The notes under the pieces are model-generated. The model saw nothing but the letters and a program-made list of their open reading frames with translations, ran no database searches and was not told the DNA's origin. 7,906 nucleotides of DNA from Pseudomonadota bacterium (GTDB lineage: Bacteria > Pseudomonadota > Gammaproteobacteria > Burkholderiales > Thiobacillaceae), in the NCBI GenBank assembly GCA_021802595.1, contig JAJZRT010000152.1, positions 1-7,906 of the forward strand, given 5' to 3'. Shown one piece after another: positions 1 to 6,654 of the stretch. Each line of letters begins with the position of its first letter. Positions within the stretch are counted from its first letter, which is position 1. Both the position numbers and the translations under genes were made by a program.

Positions 1-524
1 CAGCGTCGGGGGCCGGGGCTCAGGTAGCTTCCCAGCCAGTCCCCGTAGCGCCCATACGTCCACAGTGCTGTCCGGTCTGCCAGGAAACCCACATAGCCCA
101 GTGAATTGCCTTCCTGCAGAGCGTTCTCATCCAGGCCCAGCACCACGGCGCGAATGTATTGGTGACCCAGCACTCCCCGTTCGTTCAGGCGCGCCACAAT
201 GCCCTGGTAGGTCAGCATGTTGGCGCCGGGCAGGCCCAGATTGAAGCTGTATGAATCGGGCTGCCCCAAGACATGGCTGACGGTACGCGGATCGACGCCA
301 TTGTCGGTGCGGCTGTTGCCGAGGAAAAGCACGTGCGGCGGCCGGTGTTCGACGAAATGCAGCTTGTCCATCGCGCGCCCGACCGCGAAGACGGAACGAT
401 AGCGGTGCATGACGGTTTCGCTGTGGAGCGCCAGTTCGACGCCCAGCAGGATGAGCCCGGCAAGCCAGAATGGCTTGCCCAGGCCGGGCGGCATCCTCAC
501 TCTGGAAACGACGGGCACGCCCAT
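1..524 (-). CDS. Membrane-anchored SGNH-hydrolase-like protein, 3' end outside window
   Basis: A frame with no stop runs from ATG at 524 to the window edge and gives 174 residues. A hydrophobic stretch at about 19-33 (FWLAGLILLGVELAL) looks like a signal anchor that would place the rest in the periplasm. HVLFLGNSRTDNGVDP (64-79) resembles SGNH block I, with Ser71 as candidate nucleophile in GNS instead of the commoner GDS. FNLGLPGANM (94-103) resembles block II with its conserved glycine, and AVVLGLDEN (126-134) follows as the next core strand. The catalytic Asp-x-x-His block would lie beyond the edge. Such proteins often add or remove acyl groups on surface polysaccharides. The start follows the hydrolase stop by 5 bases with a poor ribosome binding site; ATG at 494 is an alternative but would have its GAGG touching the start codon. 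Family call is moderate; coding status is good from codon pattern and hydrophobicity. Confidence 0.78.
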   Translation of the reverse strand, partial: MGVPVVSRVRMPPGLGKPFWLAGLILLGVELALHSETVMHRYRSVFAVGRAMDKLHFVEHRPPHVLFLGNSRTDNGVDPRTVSHVLGQPDSYSFNLGLPGANMLTYQGIVARLNERGVLGHQYIRAVVLGLDENALQEGNSLGYVGFLADRTALWTYGRYGDWLGSYLSPGPRR

Positions 525-529
525 TCCGG

Positions 530-1903
530 TCAGCGCATTCTTTTCTTGTAATGCCAGTAGGCGCTCTTGGCCGCCTTGTGCAGCAGGCTTTCGTCCGAAA
601 TGTATTGGCGGTAAATACCCTCGGCACGCTTTTCGAACGTCCACTTCAGATAGTCCAGCACGGCGCGGTTGCGGTAGGCCTTGAAATAGGCGTCGAGTTC
701 GTCACGCGACCGCGCCAGGCCGTTGTCGGCATACTTGGCCACATAGGGCGTGAAATCCGGATACAGTCGTGATGGTCCCCAGTATCCGTGCAGTGTGGTT
801 TTCATGAAGTTGGCGATCAGCATGTCGTCGAAGACTTCGTAGCGGATCGCGGTCATCAGCGAGTTGCGCGGTGCCTCGAACGTCACGCCACGGTTGTAGC
901 TGCGGTCGCTGATCTTGATGACGTGATCCTCGCCACCGACGCGCAGGTTGATGTAGTCCAGATGTGTTGCCAGATGGCCGATGGCCCTGAAATAGCGGCT
1001 GGCGAGTTCGCGCTCCTGGGCATCGAGCTTGTCGTTCCAGTCGTCGCCGAAATCCGTCGCCGGCAGGATCGCCACCGGCAGTTCGCGAGGCCGGATCGCC
1101 TCCCAGCTGTCGTCCATGCAGTCGTATCGCACATAGGCCGGCAGCATCCGGCACTTGTCCGACTCGAAGCCGTTGCGGTAGTCGTCGAGCGAGGTGTGGT
1201 ACACATTCGCCCAGGCCGAGTCCTCGCGCTGGTAGGTGTGCATCGAGCTGAACGGGATGAAATACTTGGCGCCTACCGTTTCGGTGCGATGGGCATTGCG
1301 CCTGCCGATCGCGGGCGTGACTTCGGACGGCGCGATGCGGCTGCCGTCCTCATGAAAGAAGTTGATCATGTCGGCGTCGCCGTAGCGGCTCGACAAGCCC
1401 ATCATGAACGACACCGGATAGCGCTTGACGATGCTGCGCACGTGGTTCTCCCAGCCATGGTCCGAGGCATCGGTGCGGTTGAACACCAGGCGGCCATTGA
1501 TGTCGGCCAGCAGCACGGCATCCTGGTTCAGGTCGGAAATGCAGTACACCCGGATGTGCTCGGACACGGGGTACCAGCGGCGGTCCTGCATCACGCGCAC
1601 GTCGAAGCCCTGGCCCTTGAGGTCGTCGTGGATGCGCTTGCCGACATGATCGGGCAGCAGGATCTTCTTGCCCTGCAACTGCGGCATCGATTCCGGATTG
1701 AGGTGATCGGGGTGGCCATGCGACAGCCAGACGTATTCCGCGCCGAGGATGCCCTGCATCTGCGCCGCGGGGATCTCGTGCGACTGCCCCCAGCTGCCGA
1801 AGTAGGCCTGCGGGGTAAACCAGGGGTCGGTGACCAGTACGGGGCGGCCGCCGTCGTAGAGCGTCAGGATCGCATTGCCGATGGTTTCGAATCCGGTTTG
1901 CAT
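530..1903 (-). CDS. Metallo-beta-lactamase-fold hydrolase with long C-terminal extension
   Basis: A 457-residue protein whose first 225 or so residues form a metallo-beta-lactamase fold of the broad UlaG/NAPE-PLD-like type. The metal motif SHGHPDH (61-67) is intact, preceded by VLVTDPWFT (22-30). The strand pair AVLLADINGRLVFNRTDAS (129-147) suggests Asp145 as bridging ligand, and FSSMHTYQRED (218-228) offers His222 as the last ligand. The usual third histidine, expected just before residue 129, is not evident; His116 is the nearest candidate. The remaining 230 residues are an extension rich in Asp, Tyr and Arg that I cannot assign to a domain. No signal peptide is visible, so it is probably cytoplasmic. 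Start: ATG at 1903 lies 10 bases after the previous stop, with GAGGA 7 bases upstream; 16 further in-frame codons upstream overlap the previous gene and are rejected. Substrate unknown; lactone, phosphodiester or amide hydrolysis are all possible. Confidence 0.9.
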   Translation of the reverse strand: MQTGFETIGNAILTLYDGGRPVLVTDPWFTPQAYFGSWGQSHEIPAAQMQGILGAEYVWLSHGHPDHLNPESMPQLQGKKILLPDHVGKRIHDDLKGQGFDVRVMQDRRWYPVSEHIRVYCISDLNQDAVLLADINGRLVFNRTDASDHGWENHVRSIVKRYPVSFMMGLSSRYGDADMINFFHEDGSRIAPSEVTPAIGRRNAHRTETVGAKYFIPFSSMHTYQREDSAWANVYHTSLDDYRNGFESDKCRMLPAYVRYDCMDDSWEAIRPRELPVAILPATDFGDDWNDKLDAQERELASRYFRAIGHLATHLDYINLRVGGEDHVIKISDRSYNRGVTFEAPRNSLMTAIRYEVFDDMLIANFMKTTLHGYWGPSRLYPDFTPYVAKYADNGLARSRDELDAYFKAYRNRAVLDYLKWTFEKRAEGIYRQYISDESLLHKAAKSAYWHYKKRMR

Positions 1904-1910
1904 GAGACAG

Positions 1911-1915
1911 TCCTC
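1911..1915 (-). promoter_or_regulatory. Ribosome binding site of the metallo-hydrolase gene
   Basis: GAGGA lies 7 bases before the ATG at 1903 and overlaps the stop codon of the upstream membrane-protein gene. It is among the clearest Shine-Dalgarno sites in the window. It fixes the start and implies reinitiation by ribosomes finishing the upstream gene. Confidence 0.7.
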
Positions 1916-3206
1916 AGTTGAGTTGCCGGGAGGCCCGCGTTCCGCTGGCAAAGCTCACGACAGCCTTGGGCTGCTTCTCCAGCAGCCCGGCGAACTTGGC
2001 AGCCAGCACCAGAATGATCATCAGGTGGTAGGGGAGGTCGAAGTGGCTCATCCCCAGGAAGGCGCCTGCCGTGGCATAGCCAATGAGGCTCACCTGGGTC
2101 ATGGCCGCCAGATCGGCGGCCCATTTTGTCGCCGGGTCGCCCTTGCATCGCTTGATGATCTGCTGCGCGCGAAGCCAGGCCAGCACGCCCAGAAGCATGA
2201 ACAGCCCGAACCCGATGAATCCCTGCTCGCCCATCATCTCGAAATAGATGCTGTGAACATCGTGGACATTCCAGGGATCCGGGGCATATTGCCGGAACGT
2301 GGGGGGCTGGAACATATCGAGGCCGCCGCCGGTGATGCGCGCTTTCGCCACGTTGAACGCGGTGTGCCAGGCATTGATCCGGCCTTGCGCCGACGCGTCT
2401 TCCTGATAGGTCTTGATGGTATTCATGCGGTCATACCATTCCTGCGGCATCACCGCTGCAATGATCGCCACGGCTATCGCCATGTAAATTCCGGTAAAGA
2501 ACTTGTTGCGGCTTTTCAGCCACAGGAACAGCCCCATCGCCACCATCGCCAGCATGCCGCCACGCGACTGGCTGCCGATGGCCGCGACACCTGTCAGCAC
2601 CATGGCGCCGGCCAGACCCATCTTGAGCCACTTGCGGGTCTCCTGCAGGTGCAGGTAGCGGATGAGCGGGATCGTCATCACCAGCGCCAGCGCCATTTCG
2701 TTGTTGCCCCCGATGAAGCTGCCACCAGGCCCCTGCACTCGGTAAACCCCGCCGTTGAGGATGGTGAAAATTCCGCCCTTGACCCCATAGAAGCCGAACG
2801 ACAGGGCGATCACCCAGATCAGCCAGTGCAGTTGGCGGCGTTCCTTGATGACGAGCGCGGTGAGCAAAACCATCAGCATGATCTTCCAGACCTTGTTCCA
2901 CTGATGCCAGGCCAGATCCGGGTAGAACGCGAAAAAGGTAGTGAACAGCATCCAGCCGACAAAGGCGAGCAGGATGATCGTTTCACGTGTCCAGAGCATG
3001 TCCTTTTTTTCCTTGGACGCCATGAAGGCCACGATGGTGACGAGGCCAACGATCATGGAAAAGGGGAAGTCGTATGCGAAACCGTAGGCCAGTCTGTGCG
3101 GATTCATGTAACCGAGCCAGGACCACAGCAGGATGCCGACCCAGGGCCGTTTGAAGACAAACGGCAGCAGCCCGAAGATGATCGCGGTGACGAAAAGGTC
3201 TCTCAT
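1914..3206 (-). CDS. O-antigen ligase/Wzy-like membrane protein, probable exosortase A-associated O-glycosylation ligase
   Basis: A 430-residue polytopic inner-membrane protein with about 11-12 hydrophobic segments, among them roughly 7-30, 48-64, 77-95, 108-120, 127-145, 171-184, 197-212, 217-231, 237-254, 330-347, 369-386 and 391-408. The long periplasmic loop at about 255-329 holds RINAWHTAFNVAKARITGGG (276-295) and HDVHSIYFEMMGEQGFIG (315-332). His315 and His318 match the position of the histidine needed in WaaL-type ligases. GGNNEMAL (166-173) and GSQSRGG (211-217) are other typical Wzy/WaaL segments. Such enzymes move a glycan from undecaprenyl diphosphate to another glycan, lipid or protein. 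The whole N-terminal half (FKRPWVGILLWSWLGYMNPH) matches my memory of TIGR03097, the exosortase A-linked family, not checked here. ATG at 3206 overlaps the formyltransferase stop, with GGAG 11 bases upstream. Polymerase versus ligase activity cannot be told from sequence. Confidence 0.92.
   Translation of the reverse strand: MRDLFVTAIIFGLLPFVFKRPWVGILLWSWLGYMNPHRLAYGFAYDFPFSMIVGLVTIVAFMASKEKKDMLWTRETIILLAFVGWMLFTTFFAFYPDLAWHQWNKVWKIMLMVLLTALVIKERRQLHWLIWVIALSFGFYGVKGGIFTILNGGVYRVQGPGGSFIGGNNEMALALVMTIPLIRYLHLQETRKWLKMGLAGAMVLTGVAAIGSQSRGGMLAMVAMGLFLWLKSRNKFFTGIYMAIAVAIIAAVMPQEWYDRMNTIKTYQEDASAQGRINAWHTAFNVAKARITGGGLDMFQPPTFRQYAPDPWNVHDVHSIYFEMMGEQGFIGFGLFMLLGVLAWLRAQQIIKRCKGDPATKWAADLAAMTQVSLIGYATAGAFLGMSHFDLPYHLMIILVLAAKFAGLLEKQPKAVVSFASGTRASRQLN
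3003..3011 (-). other. A AAA AAG heptamer in frame within the O-ligase gene
   Basis: On the coding strand codons 66-68 of the membrane-protein gene read GAA AAA AAG, giving seven adenines (3004-3010) then G. In this phase it forms the A AAA AAG heptamer known from programmed -1 frameshifting in dnaX. A -1 shift would add six codons (GHALDT) and stop at 2983, giving a product of about 74 residues with only the first two membrane segments. I see no strong stimulatory hairpin just downstream. Chance occurrence of a Lys-rich cytoplasmic loop is the simplest explanation. Confidence 0.2.
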
Positions 3207-4033
3207 GTGTTCCGATTCTCCGTCGTCTCGGTCGCAAACCACCGGACTCGCCGGGGCAAGGCCATGCCCGCCAGCATCCCGGAATCCAGCCGCGCGGCCA
3301 GCGCCCGTTCATGGCGCAGGCCGCGGTCCTTGACCTGGTACAGGTGGCCCCTGCCCGGTTGCGCCCGTCCGAGTCGCTCGCCTTGTGCAAGTCTGGCCAC
3401 GGCCTCAGCGTAGACCGCCGCACTATCCTGCACCGCACGCCAGAATAGCACCAGCTCGCTGTCGCCCTCGCGCACTTGCGGGCTGATGTGGGCGATCAGG
3501 CGGCCCGTATCGATGCCCGCATCGATGTAATGCAGGCTGCAGCCGATCTTTTCCAGTTCGCCGTTGTAGAGCGCCCAGAAGGTGCAGTCGGCCCCGCGAT
3601 ATTCGGGCGACAGCCCGCCATGCAGGTTGATGATGCCCAGGCGGCCTTCCTTGAGCAGTTCGCCGCGGATCAGCGAGGTGCCGAACACGCAGATCAGGTC
3701 GGGTTTCAATTCACGCGCCAAATTAACCACCTCGGGATGGTTGATATGCGGCACTTCGCGCACCAACCCTGGATGATCGAGCCGGGGCGAACTATCAGGA
3801 AAAAAGAACTTTGCCTCGGGATTGCCGGTATAGCGGCGCCGGTCACGCAGCCAGCGCCAGCCTTTGCGGAACAGATTGTCGGGGCGGAGCTTCTTCAGCG
3901 TTCTTTTCAGGTTCCACTCGCCTCCTGTTTCCTGCACGATGGCAACGGCCTCGCCGGCGCGGCACAAGGTGTTGGCGACGTACAGATGCCGGGCGCTACG
4001 CCCGCACAGAATCATGAGCCGCAACGGTCTCAT
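3203..4033 (-). CDS. Formyltransferase, probably acting on a sugar amine or other small amine
   Basis: A 276-residue protein of the formyltransferase fold shared by GAR transformylase, methionyl-tRNA formyltransferase and sugar N-formyltransferases, which use 10-formyltetrahydrofolate. The catalytic core is clear: INLHGGLSPEYRG (135-147) supplies Asn136 and His138, and YIDAGIDTG (169-177) supplies the catalytic Asp175. Upstream, PDLICVFGTSLI (111-122) is the usual strand before the active site. The N-terminal MILCGRSARHLYVANTL is the first strand and loop. About 25 basic residues at 42-67 (LKRTLKKLR and following) form an insert. There is no methionyl-tRNA formyltransferase C-terminal domain. 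Start: ATG at 4033 forms a 4-base overlap with the preceding stop and has AGGGGA 8 bases upstream. The frame is open for 72 more codons upstream, but these lie over the previous gene and look non-native. Expected role is N-formylation of an amino sugar; no sugar aminotransferase is present here. Confidence 0.9.
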   Translation of the reverse strand: MRPLRLMILCGRSARHLYVANTLCRAGEAVAIVQETGGEWNLKRTLKKLRPDNLFRKGWRWLRDRRRYTGNPEAKFFFPDSSPRLDHPGLVREVPHINHPEVVNLARELKPDLICVFGTSLIRGELLKEGRLGIINLHGGLSPEYRGADCTFWALYNGELEKIGCSLHYIDAGIDTGRLIAHISPQVREGDSELVLFWRAVQDSAAVYAEAVARLAQGERLGRAQPGRGHLYQVKDRGLRHERALAARLDSGMLAGMALPRRVRWFATETTENRNT

Positions 4034-5244
4034 CGGCCGAATCCCCTGGCCGCTGCAGGCGTCGGGGGTACCGCCACATTGGCCATGTCCATCATCAGGG
4101 CATCGGCGAAAAATTTTGCCGCCCAGTTGGGAAACTCGAAGCGCGAATACGCGCCCCAGATCGGCGCGGAGCCGGGGATGGCGCCCTGCACAACGGGATC
4201 CGCATCTTCCAGCCGCTGGGTACGCTTGACGTAGGCAATTGCCCGCCACGCAGCATCGCGGAAACTTTTATCGCCACCGATCTGCGCCAGCCGCAGCCAG
4301 CACAATGCCATTTGTGCAACGCCGGTGACGCAGGCGTAGCTTGCCGTCGGCATCCAGCCATCGTCATAGGTGCCGGCCAGCCAGCCATCCTCGCGCTGTT
4401 TTGCCATCAGGCTGCGGGCTGCATTTTCGGCCGCCCTCAGATAGCGCTCCTCACCCAGCAGCACCGCCACTTCAACAAAGCCGCGGATGGCATAGGCGAT
4501 AGTGTGCGTGAAAGGATGCCGTCCCGGGAGAAATGCATTGGTGGCGAACCAGCCGCTGGGGGTCTGCTGGGTGAGTGCCCAGTCGAGGTTGCGCCGCGCG
4601 GCTGCGACGAAGTCCGGTTCGTTCGCCACCACCCCCATTGCCGCCAGTGCCCAGATGGCGCGCGTGTTGTAGACATGCGGCACGCCATTGTGCTCGTACT
4701 TGCGATAGCACCCATCGTCATCCTGCTGCGCCACCAGCCAGTGGCCGGCGCGCACACCCGCTTGCAGACAGTCCTGGCGATTGAGCGATGTGTAGCCCGC
4801 CACCAGGCCATGCATGATCTGGCCCTGATTGAAGATTACCGGGTAGCTGCCCGCCTCGCCGAAATGCCCCGGGAAGGCGCCGTCTGCGGTTTGCAGCAAG
4901 AGCTCCCAATCAATCATGCGTTGTGCACGCTCGATCAACTCGGGCCGGTCGAGGTATTCCGCAGCGGCGATGAAGGTCTCGATGATGTAGCCGGTGGTCT
5001 CGGGATAGCTGGGCAGCCAGCCGTCCTCGAAGCTCCAGCCGGCGGCCACCCCGCCTGTATCTGGCTTGTTCCGGCGCACATCCTGCGCACGGCACAACCA
5101 GTCGATGGCGCTACGCAAATGGGTGCGGTGGTCCTGCTCAGGTTGCCGGGCTGTTCCCACGATGTCCTGCATCACCAGGCGAAGATGACGCCCTTCCCAG
5201 GGTTTGTAACGAAGTGGAAGCTGTATGAGGGATGAAGGTTTCAT
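4030..5244 (-). CDS. Alpha/alpha-toroid protein of polysaccharide locus, function unknown
   Basis: A 404-residue protein with the pattern of a helical (alpha/alpha) barrel, as in terpene cyclases/prenyltransferases, unsaturated glucuronyl hydrolases, some polysaccharide lyases and N-acyl-glucosamine 2-epimerases. Recurrent helix-turn units carry Q-x-x-(D/S)-G-aromatic turns: QTADGAF (118-124), QQDDDGCY (173-180), QQTPSGWF (226-233) and QREDGWL (283-289). Likely cavity residues lie in YPETTGY (80-86), FNQGQ (138-142), HVYNTRAIWAL (190-200), HTIAYAIRG (247-255) and WGAYSRFEFPNW (363-374). I see no signal peptide or membrane segment, so it is probably cytoplasmic. The ATG at 5244 follows the ligase stop by 24 bases, the largest gap in the window, with only a weak ribosome binding site. 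Its end overlaps the formyltransferase start. The fold alone does not decide between glycan hydrolase, epimerase, lyase and cyclase-like roles; a carbohydrate-active role is the better guess from context. The gene itself is secure. Confidence 0.85.
   Translation of the reverse strand: MKPSSLIQLPLRYKPWEGRHLRLVMQDIVGTARQPEQDHRTHLRSAIDWLCRAQDVRRNKPDTGGVAAGWSFEDGWLPSYPETTGYIIETFIAAAEYLDRPELIERAQRMIDWELLLQTADGAFPGHFGEAGSYPVIFNQGQIMHGLVAGYTSLNRQDCLQAGVRAGHWLVAQQDDDGCYRKYEHNGVPHVYNTRAIWALAAMGVVANEPDFVAAARRNLDWALTQQTPSGWFATNAFLPGRHPFTHTIAYAIRGFVEVAVLLGEERYLRAAENAARSLMAKQREDGWLAGTYDDGWMPTASYACVTGVAQMALCWLRLAQIGGDKSFRDAAWRAIAYVKRTQRLEDADPVVQGAIPGSAPIWGAYSRFEFPNWAAKFFADALMMDMANVAVPPTPAAARGFGR
4042..4047 (-). 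promoter_or_regulatory. Ribosome binding site of the formyltransferase gene
   Basis: AGGGGA lies 8 bases before the ATG at 4033, inside the last codons of the toroid-protein gene. It decides between this start and an ATG 72 codons further upstream, whose extra residues read as an off-frame shadow of the previous gene. Confidence 0.7.
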
Positions 5245-5268
5245 ATTCTGATTCGGGTCAAACTGAGT

Positions 5269-6654
5269 TCATGCGGCAGCCTGCTTCAGCGTTTCGGCAA
5301 GGGGCACGTGGCTCACTACATAGCGATGCTTGCCGGAGGCATCGGGCGGGATCTCGTCCATCACGCGCACGTCCACCTTGAGCGTTTCGCCCAGGCGAGC
5401 ATGCAGCCCTTCCACCACGGCATTCCTGGCAACCTCGTTCCAGCCGGCATCCGGCACGATCATGACCTCCATGCGGTCAATCGCATGCTGCACGCACTTG
5501 AACTGCGAAATGCCTGGCACGGCACGCAGCACATATATCACGGCCAGCGCATGCATGACCCGGCCATCGGCTGCGACGACAAAATCGGTCTGCCGCCCCG
5601 TCACCTCGGCGATGACCTGCAGCCCCTGCCCCCCGGCGGCCGGCTCCCTGGCGAACCGCAGCACATCGCCGGTCCGGTAGCGGATGAAGGGCTGAGCCGC
5701 CGAAGTCAGGCCGGTGATCACGGCCTCGCCTGCCTCGCCTGGCGCCACCGGCTGTCCGGCCTCGTCCAGCACTTCGATGAGTTGGCTTTCGCTCATCAGG
5801 AGCATCTGCCCGCCCGGCGCCTCGTGCGCGGTGAAACCGATGTCGCGGCTGCCGAATTCGTTCGCCACCGGCGCGCCGAACATCCGCGCAATGAGCTCGC
5901 GCTGGTGCGGGTAAAGCGGCTCGCCCGTCGTGCATACCACGCGCAGCTGCGGCAACTTCAGCGCACGCCGGCGCGACTCGGCATGGGCCGCCAACAAGGC
6001 GATGCTCGATGCGTAGCCATACAGGCACCGGGGCTGCCATGCCTGCAGCGCATTGAGATATGCATCCATGCGCCCGGGTGACATGGCGAACGCGTTCAGC
6101 ACCAGCTGGTTGACCAAGCGGTCGCGCACGGTCTTGATGCGGTCGGTCTTGTTCAGTTCCACCGGCGCCCCCCACAGATAGGCCTCGCGCTCGCCCGGCT
6201 CCACCCCCCACCAGCGCCGCGCGCGCATGCGTCCTGCCGCATCCGAGGCCTGGCGGGCGCGGCCGAAATAAAAAACCAGCGGCTCGCCGCTGGAGCCGCC
6301 GGTGGTGTACTTGAACACGCCGCCGGGAACCCCGCGCCACACCAGATTTTCGATGTTCTCGCGGGCGTCACGCTTGTTCATGGTCGGCAGGACCGCCAGA
6401 TCGCCCAGCGTCACGCCGCCGGCGTGAATCTTTGCCTCGAGCCCGGCTTCGCGCAACCGCCCGGCATGCCAGGGGCTATGGGCGAGCGCATCCGCCAGCA
6501 ACCGGTTCAGTCGCTGCGCCTGATAGGCCTCGATCCCCTCGCGCGACAGCCACTGCGTGCGATCAAGTTCGGCGAGCATGGCAAAGGTGGGGCGATGCAT
6601 CGCCGCCTCCTGGGCGCGATAAACGCTGCGCGCAAACCAGGCCGGGACGCTCAT
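5269..6654 (-). CDS. PaaK/CapK-type AMP-forming ligase (phenylacetate-CoA ligase family)
   Basis: A 461-residue member of the adenylate-forming superfamily, nearest to phenylacetate-CoA ligase and the capsule protein CapK. Such enzymes activate a carboxylic acid with ATP as an acyl-AMP and usually pass it to CoA or another acceptor. Motifs run in the expected order: the phosphate loop TTGGSSGEP (117-125); TTGEPLYPH (242-250); EFGSRDIG (266-273), where Asp271 stands in the usual acidic position; RYRTGD (325-330), whose Asp330 should bind the ribose; VTGRQTD (351-357) at the domain hinge; and PDASGKHR (437-444), with Lys442 as candidate catalytic lysine in the small C-terminal domain. Start: ATG at 6654 overlaps the glycosyltransferase stop, with GGAG 11 bases upstream. 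A polysaccharide operon argues against phenylacetate catabolism; activation of an acid used to decorate a glycan is more likely, but the substrate is unknown. No carrier-protein domain or carrier gene is visible. Confidence 0.92.
   Translation of the reverse strand: MSVPAWFARSVYRAQEAAMHRPTFAMLAELDRTQWLSREGIEAYQAQRLNRLLADALAHSPWHAGRLREAGLEAKIHAGGVTLGDLAVLPTMNKRDARENIENLVWRGVPGGVFKYTTGGSSGEPLVFYFGRARQASDAAGRMRARRWWGVEPGEREAYLWGAPVELNKTDRIKTVRDRLVNQLVLNAFAMSPGRMDAYLNALQAWQPRCLYGYASSIALLAAHAESRRRALKLPQLRVVCTTGEPLYPHQRELIARMFGAPVANEFGSRDIGFTAHEAPGGQMLLMSESQLIEVLDEAGQPVAPGEAGEAVITGLTSAAQPFIRYRTGDVLRFAREPAAGGQGLQVIAEVTGRQTDFVVAADGRVMHALAVIYVLRAVPGISQFKCVQHAIDRMEVMIVPDAGWNEVARNAVVEGLHARLGETLKVDVRVMDEIPPDASGKHRYVVSHVPLAETLKQAAA

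Noticed and set aside
127..627. A 166-codon minus-strand frame across the SGNH-like gene
   Set aside because: Its product is Arg/Ala/Pro-rich without motifs, whereas the neighbouring frame from 524 gives an anchor segment and SGNH-like blocks.
788..1921. A 377-codon plus-strand frame opposite the metallo-hydrolase gene
   Set aside because: The product is a Val/Ala/His/Arg-rich shadow with no motif, while the opposite strand encodes an intact metallo-hydrolase.
1875..3413. A 512-codon open frame on the plus strand opposite the membrane-protein and formyltransferase genes
   Set aside because: It is antisense to a clearly recognised gene with conserved motifs. Its product is rich in His, Gln, Asp and Arg with no domain pattern, as expected from the complement of GC-rich membrane-protein codons.
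4034..4249. N-terminal extension of 72 residues on the formyltransferase
   Set aside because: The extension lies over the end of the toroid gene, is Cys/Arg/Gly-rich and lacks fold features. The ATG at 4033 has AGGGGA at good spacing and begins directly with the first strand of the fold.
4312..5235. A 307-codon plus-strand frame opposite the toroid-protein gene
   Set aside because: Codon-phase shadow in GC-rich DNA; no recognisable domain and no ribosome binding site judged convincing.
5245..5268. Possible promoter or terminator in the 24-base gap between ligase and toroid genes
   Set aside because: The gap has no clear -35/-10 pair, no inverted repeat and no T run, so it looks like a simple intra-operon spacer.
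5308..6081. A 257-codon plus-strand frame opposite the AMP-ligase gene
   Set aside because: His/Arg/Leu-rich antisense translation; the minus strand carries all ligase motifs in order.
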